Of a stretch of 64,000 bases of DNA, positions 1 to 8,176 are shown piece by piece. The stretch is from Paraburkholderia sp. PGU19. GTDB taxonomy: Bacteria; Pseudomonadota; Gammaproteobacteria; Burkholderiales; Burkholderiaceae. Numbering within the stretch: position 1 is the first letter of the stretch; each line of letters begins with the position of its first letter. The stretch is taken from positions 496,001-560,000 of the forward strand of contig NZ_AP023182.1 in the NCBI RefSeq assembly GCF_013426915.1, read 5' to 3'. The notes beneath the pieces are model-generated. The model saw only the letters and a list, made by a program, of their open reading frames with translations, was not told the DNA's origin and did not search any database. Position numbers and translations under genes: made by a program.

Positions 1-204
1 TCACTTTCCATTCGCGCTTGTCCTCCGATGGACACCGCCCGCTGCCGGCCCGGAGCGCCGAGTGTCGATTCCGGCCATCTTCAGCGTTGCGTCAATCATT
101 TTCAGCTCCTGGCCGAAGTCAAGCGCCCATTCTTCGCCGTCGCACCGCACGGTCATGCCGTCGTGCAACGAAATCAGATAGCGCGCCTTGTACAGGGCGT
201 CCAC
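1..204 (-). CDS. hypothetical small protein (doubtful)
   Basis: A 67-codon frame that opens with GTG and ends with TGA exactly at the window edge. I do not recognise a family. The first 48 or so residues look protein-like (segments YLISLHDGMTV and EEWALDFGQEL), while the last 18 are Arg/Ser/Gly-rich and resemble read-through of non-coding DNA. An in-frame TAG lies seven codons upstream of the GTG and no convincing ribosome-binding site precedes it. It may be the remnant of a gene whose 3' part has changed. Confidence 0.3.
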   Translation of the reverse strand: MDALYKARYLISLHDGMTVRCDGEEWALDFGQELKMIDATLKMAGIDTRRSGPAAGGVHRRTSANGK

Positions 205-472
205 AAGCCCTGATTCACGTTCGGCCTACCGGACCACCGTCCGCTTTCATAATGGAGAGTCCTTTTCAAACTTAGTTCGTCGGGCTGTGGCTCTAATTGC
301 GAGATACGTGGTCCGACTCTCCAGAACTGGCTGAAAATGGGTCAGCGTTTCAACTAAAAACCCACGATACGGGCGCTCGTTCCATGATGCGGGTAATTCC
401 GGGCTGCCTTAATGCAAACGGCAGATTAGGATGGGTTTTGAGACATGTGGCTAGAGGCCAACCTTTCCTTTG

Positions 473-1261
473 ATGCATATAAGCGTAATGAGCGACGAGC
501 TAAGCGACGACAAGTCCAATTCGATACAGGTGATAGCCCGGGCAGCCAGGATTCTGAACGTCCTCAGTGTTGAACCCGGAGGTATGCGTCTGGCCGAGAT
601 TTCGCGAATAGTCAATCTTCCCCGTTCGACGGTTCAACGTATCATCTCGGCGCTGAGCCAGGAAGAGCTTGTCCAGGCTGACCGCGGGGAAGGTGTGAGG
701 CTCGGTCCTGCCTTAATGCGAATGATTGGGCGAGTCCATACCGACGTCGTGGCGATAACGAGACCTCACCTCGAACTTCTCTCCAAACAACTGCGAGAGA
801 CTGTAGTTCTCTGCCGCGTTAGTGGCCGACGTCTCGCATATGTGCATGCTGTTGTCGCAGAACACGTTTTGAGAGTAACGCCCGGGGTTGGGGGCGACCT
901 TCCACTTCACTGCACGAGTGGCGGCCGTGCGCTATTAGCGCTTCACACGGGCCTGGTTGACGAAGCTTTCCTCGGCGCAAGTTTGGAAAAGATGACAGAG
1001 GCCACGGTAACCGATATCGCCGAATTGAGACACATCGTGGCGGAAACCCGTGAAGCCGGATTCGGCTGGGAGTCGGAAGAATCTATTGTGGGCGTCTCGT
1101 CAATGGCGGTCGCAATCGATACCGTCCATGGGCAATATGCTGTCGCGGTCGTGGCGCCCACATCTCGAGCACTTCCTCTGAAGCACGAAATGGCTGAACG
1201 TTTGCTCAAGCTAAAGGCGGACTTGAGGGTCGAGTTAGGCGGCAGCGACCACGACAACTAG
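473..1261 (+). CDS. IclR family transcriptional regulator
   Basis: About 262 residues, the usual IclR length. Residues 18-75 form the winged helix-turn-helix (segments RAARILNVLS and LPRSTVQRIISAL), and the rest is the IclR effector domain with the typical GGRALLA and end-region VGVSSMAVAI motifs. IclR proteins bind short palindromes and respond to small aromatic or carboxylic effectors. The next gene downstream, in the same direction, is a truncated alcohol dehydrogenase, and the gap between them holds a 17-bp palindrome, so that gene is the likely former target. Three starts are possible: TTG 470, ATG 473 and ATG 488. None has a strong ribosome site, so the N-terminus is uncertain by five residues. 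Confidence 0.85.
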   Translation: MHISVMSDELSDDKSNSIQVIARAARILNVLSVEPGGMRLAEISRIVNLPRSTVQRIISALSQEELVQADRGEGVRLGPALMRMIGRVHTDVVAITRPHLELLSKQLRETVVLCRVSGRRLAYVHAVVAEHVLRVTPGVGGDLPLHCTSGGRALLALHTGLVDEAFLGASLEKMTEATVTDIAELRHIVAETREAGFGWESEESIVGVSSMAVAIDTVHGQYAVAVVAPTSRALPLKHEMAERLLKLKADLRVELGGSDHDN

Positions 1262-1300
1262 TCTCGTCCGGCATGGGCAGATGAACGTCCAATGTCATCT

Positions 1301-1327
1301 CTAATATTAGTACAACTATTAGTTGTA
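1301..1327. promoter_or_regulatory. paired palindromes, probable operator
   Basis: Two adjacent perfect palindromes: CTAATATTAG at 1301-1310 and TACAACTATTAGTTGTA at 1311-1327 (8-bp arms around one T). They lie in the AT-rich gap between the IclR gene and the dehydrogenase start at 1430. The second has the size and symmetry of an IclR-type operator. A further stem-loop (CTCGTTC / GAACGAG, 1336-1342 with 1348-1354) follows. That the IclR protein binds here is inference from position. Confidence 0.5.
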
Positions 1328-1429
1328 GGGGTTCGCTCGTTCCCGGCGAACGAGTGCTCGACATGTACCAGCATTTTCTCGATGCGGATGTCACCGATAC
1401 CAAACGCATCCAATTTATGGAGACTGACC

Positions 1430-1981
1430 ATGCAAACTGAAACCATGCACGCAATGCGACTACACGAGCCCGGAGGGAACTTTCGGCTCGACGAGATTGC
1501 AAGGCCACAAATCGAACGTACGACCGACGTGGTCGTGCAAGTGAAAGCGTCGGGAATTGTTCCGAACCTGCGTAATGTCATGCGCAGCTACGGCGACCGC
1601 GCCTACCTCACGGTGCCTGACTTGCCTGCAATCTACGGACTCGACACCGCTGGGGTCATCGTGGAGGTCGGCAGCGATGTCGCGGGATTTGCCGTGGGTG
1701 ACCGCGTTTATATCAACCCAGGCCGCTCGTGTGGTACGTGCCACGCTTGTCGAGTTGGAGACCGTATTAGCTGCCAGGCCTTCACATTTCAAGGGTACTT
1801 TGGTTTCGGACCACGCTCGAAGGAAATTTATCGGCGTTACCCATATGGCGGCCTGTGCCAGTACGCAACGGCTCCCGCTGACGGGTTGGTGAAGTTGCCG
1901 GAACAGGTCAGCTTCGAGCAGGCCGCGCGTTTCGGTTATCTAACGAAATGCGCGCATCTGCGAATGCATCAGCTGGAGTAG
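1430..1981 (+). pseudogene. zinc-type alcohol dehydrogenase, 3' half lost
   Basis: The N-terminal GroES-like half of a medium-chain alcohol dehydrogenase. A ribosome site GGAG sits before ATG 1430. Residues 101-115 carry the four structural-zinc cysteines (C101, C104, C107, C115). The usual catalytic Cys/His position reads GIVPN, so even the intact protein would be an atypical subgroup. Similarity stops abruptly at about base 1939, after ARFGYL. The reading frame then runs antisense into the 3' end of the neighbouring LysR gene, and the Rossmann nucleotide-binding half is absent. The gene therefore looks truncated by a deletion or rearrangement, with no insertion sequence visible at the junction. 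Confidence 0.75.
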
Positions 1982-2851
1982 CTTGTTCGAGGCGACGGAC
2001 AGCTTTCGGCCGACGCGCGTTACGAGCTGTGCCTCCGCGTTTGTAAGCAGCGGATGATCAATGGGAATCGCGAAGAGTTCTCCCGCGTCCAGCTCAGTCG
2101 AGACGGAAAACGCCGGCAAACATGCAATGCCCAGCCCCGATTTGACGAACTGCTTGAGGATGGATATCGAGTTGGTTGTGACGATCGGATCAAGGCGTAT
2201 TTTCTCGGCAAACTCGACGGCCTCGAGCATCTGCCTGGTACCAAAAGAGGGATGCGCCGCCGCCAGCGGAAAGGACGCCAGCTCTCGCACTGTCATCGCT
2301 TTTTCACGTTGCGCGCGAGGAAAGCCCGGGCCAACGATCGCCATCAGTGGCTGCATGCGCGATGCCCTGCAGACAATCTTGGGTTCGGGCGGCGGGTTGT
2401 AAACGAGCCCGATATCACCCTCGTCTTCGGTAATCTTGCGCATGACCTCGTTCGTTCCGGCGAGGTCGAGATTGACCTTGATGCCCGGATAGTGTTTGCA
2501 AAACTGCTGCATCGGGCCCGACAGCATGTCGGATACGAATCCCTCGCCGAGCACAACGTTGACGTGCCCCGTGCGCAAGCCGCGCAATTCCTGCAAGCGG
2601 CTGATGAGGTCCTCCTTGTGCGCCATCTGCTCGCGGTAGTACTCGATGAGGTACTCTCCGGCCTCCGTAGGTTTCACTCCGCGGGCATGCCGCTCGACCA
2701 GCGCGGCATCGAGTTCTCGCTCCAGTAACCCTATCTGTCTGCTCACGGCCGAGGGCGCGACGTTCAGCCAGTCTGCCGCTGCGCGAATGCTGCCGAATCG
2801 TACGGCTTCGTAGAAATAGACAATCCTGCTCTCCGTCAGACTCTCTGCCAT
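1940..2851 (-). CDS. LysR family transcriptional regulator
   Basis: 303 residues. Residues 6-65 form the LysR helix-turn-helix (FGSIRAAADWLNVAPSAVSRQIGLLERELDAALVER in two windows), followed by the two-lobed effector-binding domain. It is divergent from the dehydrogenase operon starting at 3005, the classic arrangement for a LysR activator and its target. A TTC-N9-GAA inverted repeat lies 11 bp upstream of its own start, suggesting autoregulation. The stop codon falls at the junction with the truncated alcohol dehydrogenase, so the last few residues could differ from relatives, but the length is normal and the protein is probably functional. Confidence 0.88.
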   Translation of the reverse strand: MAESLTESRIVYFYEAVRFGSIRAAADWLNVAPSAVSRQIGLLERELDAALVERHARGVKPTEAGEYLIEYYREQMAHKEDLISRLQELRGLRTGHVNVVLGEGFVSDMLSGPMQQFCKHYPGIKVNLDLAGTNEVMRKITEDEGDIGLVYNPPPEPKIVCRASRMQPLMAIVGPGFPRAQREKAMTVRELASFPLAAAHPSFGTRQMLEAVEFAEKIRLDPIVTTNSISILKQFVKSGLGIACLPAFSVSTELDAGELFAIPIDHPLLTNAEAQLVTRVGRKLSVASNKLLQLMHSQMRAFR

Positions 2852-2861
2852 GAGACCTCAT

Positions 2862-2880
2862 CGTTCGAATTTTTAGAACG
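2862..2880. promoter_or_regulatory. candidate LysR-type binding site
   Basis: Inverted repeat CGTTC-N9-GAACG with an AT-rich centre. It contains the T-N11-A core expected of LysR boxes and lies between the LysR start (2851) and the divergent dehydrogenase start (3005). Binding is inferred from position and symmetry only. Confidence 0.45.
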
Positions 2881-3004
2881 CTTCGCAAATTGGTGTTTAT
2901 TGATTATAGGTTTTCGAAAGCCCAGTATGGAAGCCAGGCAGTCGGAAACGTGGAATAGCAGCCACGGTACGAACTGCGAAATCAAGAGACCTGGAGCTAG
3001 AAAC

Positions 3005-3874
3005 ATGAAGACGGTTGGAGTAATTGGTCTGGGCAATATGGGGCGCGGGATGGCGCTCTCGCTCAAGCGAGGCGGTTTCGACGTGCTCGGCTATGACGCC
3101 GCGCCCGGCGTTGCAGACAAATTGCAGAGAGACGGCGTTCAGGCGCGCGCTTCCATCGCTGATATCGCGCGTAATTCCGACGTGCTGATTCTTTCGCTGC
3201 CGACTTCCGAAATCGTCGAGCAGGTCGTGCTCGGTGTAGGGGGCGTTGCCGCCAGTGCGAAGCCGGGCCTGATCGTCGTGGACACGACGACTGCAGAGCC
3301 GGGCAGCACGCGCAAGGTTGCTGCCGCCCTCGCTGAGCTCAAGGTGGGCTTCGTCGACGGTCCTGTCAGCGGTGGCCCCAAGGGTGCAGCGACTGCCACG
3401 ATGACGATGGTTCTGGGTGGTGCCGACGAAGACGTCGCAGCAGTTGAGCCCGTCCTTGCCGTGATGAGCGCCAAGCGCGTCCACGTCGGCCCCGTCGGTG
3501 CGGGTCATGTCACCAAGATCATCAACAACATGTTGACGGGTGTTCATCTTCTGGCCGCGAGCGAAGCCGTTCGGGCCGCCGAAGCGAATGGCGTCGACCC
3601 GGAAAAACTGGTCGAGGCACTCAATGGCGGCTCGGGTAAGAACAGCGCAACGCTGACGAATTATCCGACGTGGATTTTCAACGGCAAGTTCGACTCGGGA
3701 TTCACGATGAAGCTCATGAGAAAGGACGTGCGCCTTGCGATGGCGCTGCTCGAGAGCGCGCACGCTACCGCGCCGATCGCGAAGGAAGCTGGCCGTCTGT
3801 GGGCCGCGAGCGCGGACACCATCGGCGATGCAGAAGACTTCAACCGCATCGTCCAGTTCATCGACAAACAGTAA
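3005..3874 (+). CDS. NAD(P)-dependent beta-hydroxyacid dehydrogenase (HIBADH family)
   Basis: 289 residues, typical for the 3-hydroxyisobutyrate / tartronate semialdehyde / threonate dehydrogenase family. It has an N-terminal Rossmann motif GLGNMG (residues 8-13), the substrate loop DGPVSGGPKGA, and the catalytic lysine in GAGHVTKIINN (about K171). The start at ATG 3005 has GGAG nine bases upstream; an ATG-less extension further upstream is less likely. It is the first gene of an operon with an aldehyde dehydrogenase 27 bp downstream, under the divergent LysR gene. The pair suggests interconversion of a hydroxy acid, its semialdehyde and an acid. The exact substrate cannot be read from the sequence. 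Confidence 0.88.
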   Translation: MKTVGVIGLGNMGRGMALSLKRGGFDVLGYDAAPGVADKLQRDGVQARASIADIARNSDVLILSLPTSEIVEQVVLGVGGVAASAKPGLIVVDTTTAEPGSTRKVAAALAELKVGFVDGPVSGGPKGAATATMTMVLGGADEDVAAVEPVLAVMSAKRVHVGPVGAGHVTKIINNMLTGVHLLAASEAVRAAEANGVDPEKLVEALNGGSGKNSATLTNYPTWIFNGKFDSGFTMKLMRKDVRLAMALLESAHATAPIAKEAGRLWAASADTIGDAEDFNRIVQFIDKQ

Positions 3875-3901
3875 TCGCCAGATATCCGGAGCCATTTTCA
3901 G

Positions 3902-5410
3902 ATGAGCAAGAACGCAGAAGACCTTCTCGTGGCGTTTCAGCACTTCTTCCCGAATGCAAAGACCATCGGTTCGTATGTCGGCGGCGAACTGGTGGAAGGC
4001 GCGGGTGAAACCATTCAACTCTTCGACGCCGCTACGGGCGATGAGAGCATCGCGTATAAAGACGGCGGCGTAGCCGTCGTCGAACAGGCCGCCGCCGCAG
4101 CCGTGCGCGCGCAGAAACAGTGGTGGGCGCTCACGCATGCGGCACGCGGCCGTGTGATGTTCGAGATCGCCCGCGAAGTGCGCGCGGAAGCGGAAGCCAT
4201 CGCGCGGCTCGAATCGCTCGGCTCGGGCAAGCCGATCCGTGACTGCCGCGGTGAAGTCGCGAAGGTCGCCGAGATGTTCGAGTACTACGGCGGCTGGGCC
4301 GACAAGTTCTACGGCGAAGTGATTCCCGTGCCGACCTCGCATCTGAACTACACGCGCCGCGAGCCGGCTGGCACCGTGCTGCAAATCACGCCGTGGAATG
4401 CGCCCGTTTTCACATGCGGCTGGCAGGTCGCGCCCGCTATCTCGATGGGTAACGCAGTGCTTTTGAAGCCGTCCGAACTTACGCCGACCAGCTCTATCGT
4501 CATCGGTCTGCTCTGCGAGCGCGCGGGCGCGCCGAAGGGGCTCGTGAACGTGCTGGCAGGTCTGGGGCAGACCGTCGCGCAGTCGGCCATCGCGCACAAG
4601 GCCATCAAGAAAGTGGTGTTCGTCGGCTCGCCGGCGACGGGCGCGCGGATCGCCGAGGCGGCTGCCAAGCGCGTGCTGCCGTGTGTGCTCGAACTGGGTG
4701 GCAAGTCTGCCAACATCATCTTCGGCGACGCTGACCTGAAGCGCGCGGCACTGACCGCGCAGGCGGCCATCTTCGCCGGTGCTGGCCAGAGCTGCGTGGC
4801 GGGCTCGCGCCTGCTCGTGCAGCGCGACGTCTATGACGAGTTCGTCGCGATGGTTGCCACGGGTGCAAAGAAAGTCAAGGTTGGCGAGCCGCTCGACGAC
4901 AGGACGGAAGTGGGTCCGATCAACAACCGCAGGCAGTACGAGCACGTCATGTCGATGATCGACAAGGGCGTGGCGGCGGGTGCAACGCTCGCATCGGGTT
5001 CGCAGGAACGCTCGAGCGCGGGCTACTTTGTTTCGCCGACGGTGCTGTCGAACGTCACCAACGAGATGGCAGTCGCGCGTGAAGAAATCTTCGGGCCGGT
5101 GGTGGCAGCGATTCCGTTCGACACGGAAGACGAAGCCATCGCAATTGCCAACGATACCGAGTTTGGCCTCGCCGGCGCAGTGTGGACCACCGACGTCGCG
5201 CGCTCGCATCGCGTGGCAGCGCAAGTCGATGCCGGCACTTTCTGGGTGAATGGCTACAAGACCATCAACGTGGCGTCGCCGTTCGGCGGCTTCGGTTTGA
5301 GCGGTTACGGTCGTTCGAGCGGTGTCGAAGCACTCTACGAATACACGCAGACGAAGAGCGTCTGGGTCGAAACCGCGAAGGAACCACCCACGGCCTTCGG
5401 CTACCTTTAA
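3902..5410 (+). CDS. NAD(P)-dependent aldehyde dehydrogenase
   Basis: 502 residues, the normal length for the ALDH superfamily. The key residues are visible: the Asn in QITPWNAPV, the general-base Glu in LELGGKSAN (about residue 264), the catalytic Cys in GAGQSCVAGS (about residue 298), and the late EEIFGPVV motif. It resembles the betaine-aldehyde / aminobutyraldehyde branch. It oxidises an aldehyde to the acid in the cytoplasm. It lies 27 bp after the hydroxyacid dehydrogenase and is followed by an intergenic hairpin and the DUF3100 membrane gene, so it is very likely co-transcribed. The natural substrate is unknown. Confidence 0.9.
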   Translation: MSKNAEDLLVAFQHFFPNAKTIGSYVGGELVEGAGETIQLFDAATGDESIAYKDGGVAVVEQAAAAAVRAQKQWWALTHAARGRVMFEIAREVRAEAEAIARLESLGSGKPIRDCRGEVAKVAEMFEYYGGWADKFYGEVIPVPTSHLNYTRREPAGTVLQITPWNAPVFTCGWQVAPAISMGNAVLLKPSELTPTSSIVIGLLCERAGAPKGLVNVLAGLGQTVAQSAIAHKAIKKVVFVGSPATGARIAEAAAKRVLPCVLELGGKSANIIFGDADLKRAALTAQAAIFAGAGQSCVAGSRLLVQRDVYDEFVAMVATGAKKVKVGEPLDDRTEVGPINNRRQYEHVMSMIDKGVAAGATLASGSQERSSAGYFVSPTVLSNVTNEMAVAREEIFGPVVAAIPFDTEDEAIAIANDTEFGLAGAVWTTDVARSHRVAAQVDAGTFWVNGYKTINVASPFGGFGLSGYGRSSGVEALYEYTQTKSVWVETAKEPPTAFGYL

Positions 5411-5420
5411 TCGGCAAGGT

Positions 5421-5446
5421 ATCCTCCCCGCTCTATCGGGGAGGAT
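5421..5446 (+). promoter_or_regulatory. intergenic hairpin inside the operon
   Basis: A perfect 10-bp stem, ATCCTCCCCG / CGGGGAGGAT, with a 6-base loop, directly after the aldehyde dehydrogenase stop. No T run follows, so it is more likely an RNA-stability or partial-termination element than a full terminator. It would set the ratio of the upstream enzymes to the membrane protein downstream. Confidence 0.55.
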
Positions 5447-5470
5447 CGTCAATTTGGGGAGACCTGACCA

Positions 5471-6811
5471 ATGAATAGCATAACAATGCACTCATCCGGC
5501 GGCCGAGGCGTGCGCACGGCCAAGCTACTTGTCTTCGCTGCGGGCGTGATTCTGCTTGCCGAGCTGATCGGATCTTTCACGTTCAAGATTGGCCCGGGCA
5601 AGGTGGTTCTCCTGCCGATGATCTGGGCGCTTCTGCTCGGTGCGGCGATCGGGGTGATCAGTGCGCGATCGAGCAGCGCCGCGCGCCTCGACGTGAAAAC
5701 GCAGTTTTACGCTGCGGCCATCCTGCAGCCTGCGTTGCTGCTCTTCATTGCAAAGCTTGGGTTGATGATTGGCAGTGCGTTACCCAAGCTCGCGTCCGCA
5801 GGCTGGGCGCTTGCCTTCCAGGAGTTGGGGCATTTTGTCGGCACGATCCTGCTTGGCTTGCCGCTCGCACTGCTGCTCGGAATCAAGCGCGAAGCCATCG
5901 GCGCCACCTTCTCGGTCGGCCGTGAGCCGAGTCTCGCCATCATCGGTGAGAAGTACGGGATGGACTCGGCCGAGGGGCGTGGCGTGCTGGCGGAGTATCT
6001 CACTGGAACCATCTTCGGCGCGGTCTTTATCGCGATATTCGCGGGCTTCGTCGCAAGTCTGAATATCTTCGACCCGCTCGCACTCGCGATGGGTTCGGGC
6101 GTGGGTTCGGGCAGCATGATGGCAGCGGCGTCGGGCGCTATCGCTGCGCAGCAGACGCCCGAGGTTGCCAAGTCGGTGCTGACGTTTGCGGCTGCGAGCA
6201 ATCTGATCACGACGACGGTGGGCACGTACTTCACGTTGTTCATTTCGCTGCCGATGGCATTGTTCGGCTACCGCATTCTCGAGCCGCTGATTGGCCGTAC
6301 GACCAGCGCATCGAACGCGTCCGAAGCGGCAGAAGCCAGCCGACCGAAACTCGGCGATGTGCAGACGGAAGCGCCGCATCTCAGCTATGGCGGCAAAGTG
6401 CTGGCATGGGTCGTCACCGCCGTGTTCGCACTGGTATGCGACTGGATGGCACACGGAACGACGCCGCTGGCAGGACTGCCCGGGATGTTGATCATGCTGC
6501 TTGCTGTCGTTGTTGGCGACGCGCTTTCCACGCTGACGGGACGCAAGATCCCCGCGGTGTGCTGGGTCTCGTTCGCAGCGATGTACGCGACGTCTCCCTG
6601 GTGCCCCTGGGGCGCACAGCTGGCCGATCTGAGCGCGCGGAACGATTTTCTTGGCGTGACCACGCCGATGCTGGCCTTCGCCGGTCTCTCGATTGCGAAG
6701 GACTTGCCCGCTTTCCGCCGACTGGGTTGGCGCATCGTGCTCGTCTCGTTCGTTGCCAACGCAGGCACGTTCCTCGGTGCGACCGTCGTCGCGCAACTGT
6801 TCCACATTTAG
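5471..6811 (+). CDS. DUF3100 family integral membrane protein
   Basis: 446 residues, almost wholly hydrophobic, with about twelve predicted membrane segments and a short polar loop near residues 278-298 (rich in Ala, Ser and Glu). Glycine-rich patches such as GSGVGSGSMMAAASG resemble those of transporters. I recognise it as the DUF3100 family, whose function is not established. Genes of this family often sit beside M20 amidohydrolases, and one follows here about 105 bp downstream, so a role in importing the amidohydrolase substrate or exporting a product is a reasonable inference. A ribosome site (GGGGAGACC) precedes ATG 5471. Confidence 0.8.
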   Translation: MNSITMHSSGGRGVRTAKLLVFAAGVILLAELIGSFTFKIGPGKVVLLPMIWALLLGAAIGVISARSSSAARLDVKTQFYAAAILQPALLLFIAKLGLMIGSALPKLASAGWALAFQELGHFVGTILLGLPLALLLGIKREAIGATFSVGREPSLAIIGEKYGMDSAEGRGVLAEYLTGTIFGAVFIAIFAGFVASLNIFDPLALAMGSGVGSGSMMAAASGAIAAQQTPEVAKSVLTFAAASNLITTTVGTYFTLFISLPMALFGYRILEPLIGRTTSASNASEAAEASRPKLGDVQTEAPHLSYGGKVLAWVVTAVFALVCDWMAHGTTPLAGLPGMLIMLLAVVVGDALSTLTGRKIPAVCWVSFAAMYATSPWCPWGAQLADLSARNDFLGVTTPMLAFAGLSIAKDLPAFRRLGWRIVLVSFVANAGTFLGATVVAQLFHI

Positions 6812-6916
6812 GCGGCTGGAACCGCCTGCGCAAACGCGGCGGTCCGGCAAACGCTACGGGTCTGTGCAATCGGACATCAATGTTGATTGCCAGAAAGACT
6901 ATCTGATCAAGTGAAT

Positions 6917-8110
6917 ATGAACGCTATTGCCGAAATCCAGGCATTCTCAGAGGAGATGACTGCAGTCCGTCGTGACATCCACGCGCACCCGGAGCTGGGA
7001 TACAACGTGAACAGGACGGCCGATCTCGTCGCCGGCAAGCTGGAGGAATGGGGCTTGCCGGTTGTCCGCGGAGTTGGCAAAACCGGCTTGGTTGCTACCC
7101 TGAAGCGTGGAAACAGCACTCGCGCGATTGGACTGCGCGCGGACATGGACGCGTTGCCCATGCGGGAAGCCAACCAGTTCGCGCATCGCTCCACCGTGCA
7201 GGGCGCAATGCATGCATGCGGGCACGACGGTCACACGACCATGCTGCTTGGCGCAGCAAAATATCTCGCGAAGTCGGGCGATTTCGACGGCACCGCGCAT
7301 TTCATTTTTCAGCCTGCCGAGGAAGAAGGTGCGGGCGCGCAGGCGATGATCGACGACGGTCTGTTCGAGCGCTTTCCTGTCGATGCCGTTTTCGGCGTGC
7401 ACAACTGGCCGGGCATTCCGGAGGGACACTTCGGCGTGCGTCCCGGCCCGATCATGGCATCGACAAGTCTCTTCAGGATTACGGTGACGGGCGCGGGATG
7501 CCACGGCGCGATGCCACATCTTGGTGAAGACCCGGTGTTTGCGGTGGCGCAGATTGTCAGCGCATTGCAGAGCATCCTGACCCGCAACAAGAATCCTCTC
7601 GATGCTGCAGCCTTGTCGGTGACACAGATTCACGCGGGTGAAGCGCAAAACGTCGTACCCACCGACGCCTGGCTGGGCGGCACCGTGCGCACGTTTTCGG
7701 AAGCGACGCTCGACCTCATTGAAAGTCGCGTGCGAGCCATCGTCTCGTCGATTGCGTCTGGCCTTGGCTGTCGCAGTGAGATCGAGTTCAGCCGGAACTA
7801 TCCGCCGACCATCAACGACCCTGAACAAACAGCGCTGGCGGTCGAAGTCATGCGTGAAGTAGTCGGTGATCAGGCTGTCGACGCGGCGATTCAGCCCACG
7901 ATGGCTGCCGAAGACTTTTCGTTCATGCTGCGAGCAAAACCGGGTTGCTACGCGTTCATCGGTAATGGCGGCGGCGACCATCGCATCGTGGGGCATGGAG
8001 CAGGGCCGTGCCTGTTGCACAACGCGAGTTACGATTTCAACGACCGCTTGCTTCCCGTGGGGTCGACGTACTTCGTGCGGCTCGTGGAGCGGTTTTTGAA
8101 GCGCCCTTGA
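6917..8110 (+). CDS. M20 family amidohydrolase
   Basis: About 397 residues from ATG 6917; GTG 6911 or an upstream TTG are alternatives, and the ribosome site is weak. It is a metallo-amidohydrolase of the hippurate / N-acyl-amino acid hydrolase group. Metal-site motifs LRADMDALPM (near residues 73-82) and HACGHDGHT (near 98-106) are present, followed by FQPAEEEGAGA, the dimerisation-domain HGAMPH motif, and a C-terminal MAAEDFSFML. It would release a free amino acid from an amide in the cytoplasm. It is the last gene of the operon with DUF3100 and the two dehydrogenases, suggesting uptake and hydrolysis of an acylated amino compound followed by oxidation. Confidence 0.88.
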   Translation: MNAIAEIQAFSEEMTAVRRDIHAHPELGYNVNRTADLVAGKLEEWGLPVVRGVGKTGLVATLKRGNSTRAIGLRADMDALPMREANQFAHRSTVQGAMHACGHDGHTTMLLGAAKYLAKSGDFDGTAHFIFQPAEEEGAGAQAMIDDGLFERFPVDAVFGVHNWPGIPEGHFGVRPGPIMASTSLFRITVTGAGCHGAMPHLGEDPVFAVAQIVSALQSILTRNKNPLDAAALSVTQIHAGEAQNVVPTDAWLGGTVRTFSEATLDLIESRVRAIVSSIASGLGCRSEIEFSRNYPPTINDPEQTALAVEVMREVVGDQAVDAAIQPTMAAEDFSFMLRAKPGCYAFIGNGGGDHRIVGHGAGPCLLHNASYDFNDRLLPVGSTYFVRLVERFLKRP

Positions 8111-8133
8111 ACCCGTGCGATAGCAGGCGCTAC

Positions 8134-8153
8134 AGGCTCTGAACGCAGAGCCT
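8134..8153. terminator. hairpin between convergent genes
   Basis: Stem AGGCTCTG / CAGAGCCT (8 bp) with loop AACG, midway between the convergent amidohydrolase and aminotransferase genes. It is symmetrical enough to act on both strands. No long T run, so termination strength is uncertain. Confidence 0.5.
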
Positions 8154-8176
8154 CGCCTCGCGAAGTCCGGCGCAAC

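Noticed and set aside
1292..1429. N-terminal extension of the alcohol dehydrogenase
   Set aside because: It would run through the palindromes and stem-loop and lacks family similarity; ATG 1430 has a ribosome site.
2897..5491. 864-codon open frame on the minus strand
   Set aside because: It lies antisense to two strongly supported dehydrogenase genes, has an Arg/His-rich shadow composition and no family motif; it is a by-product of high-GC codon bias.
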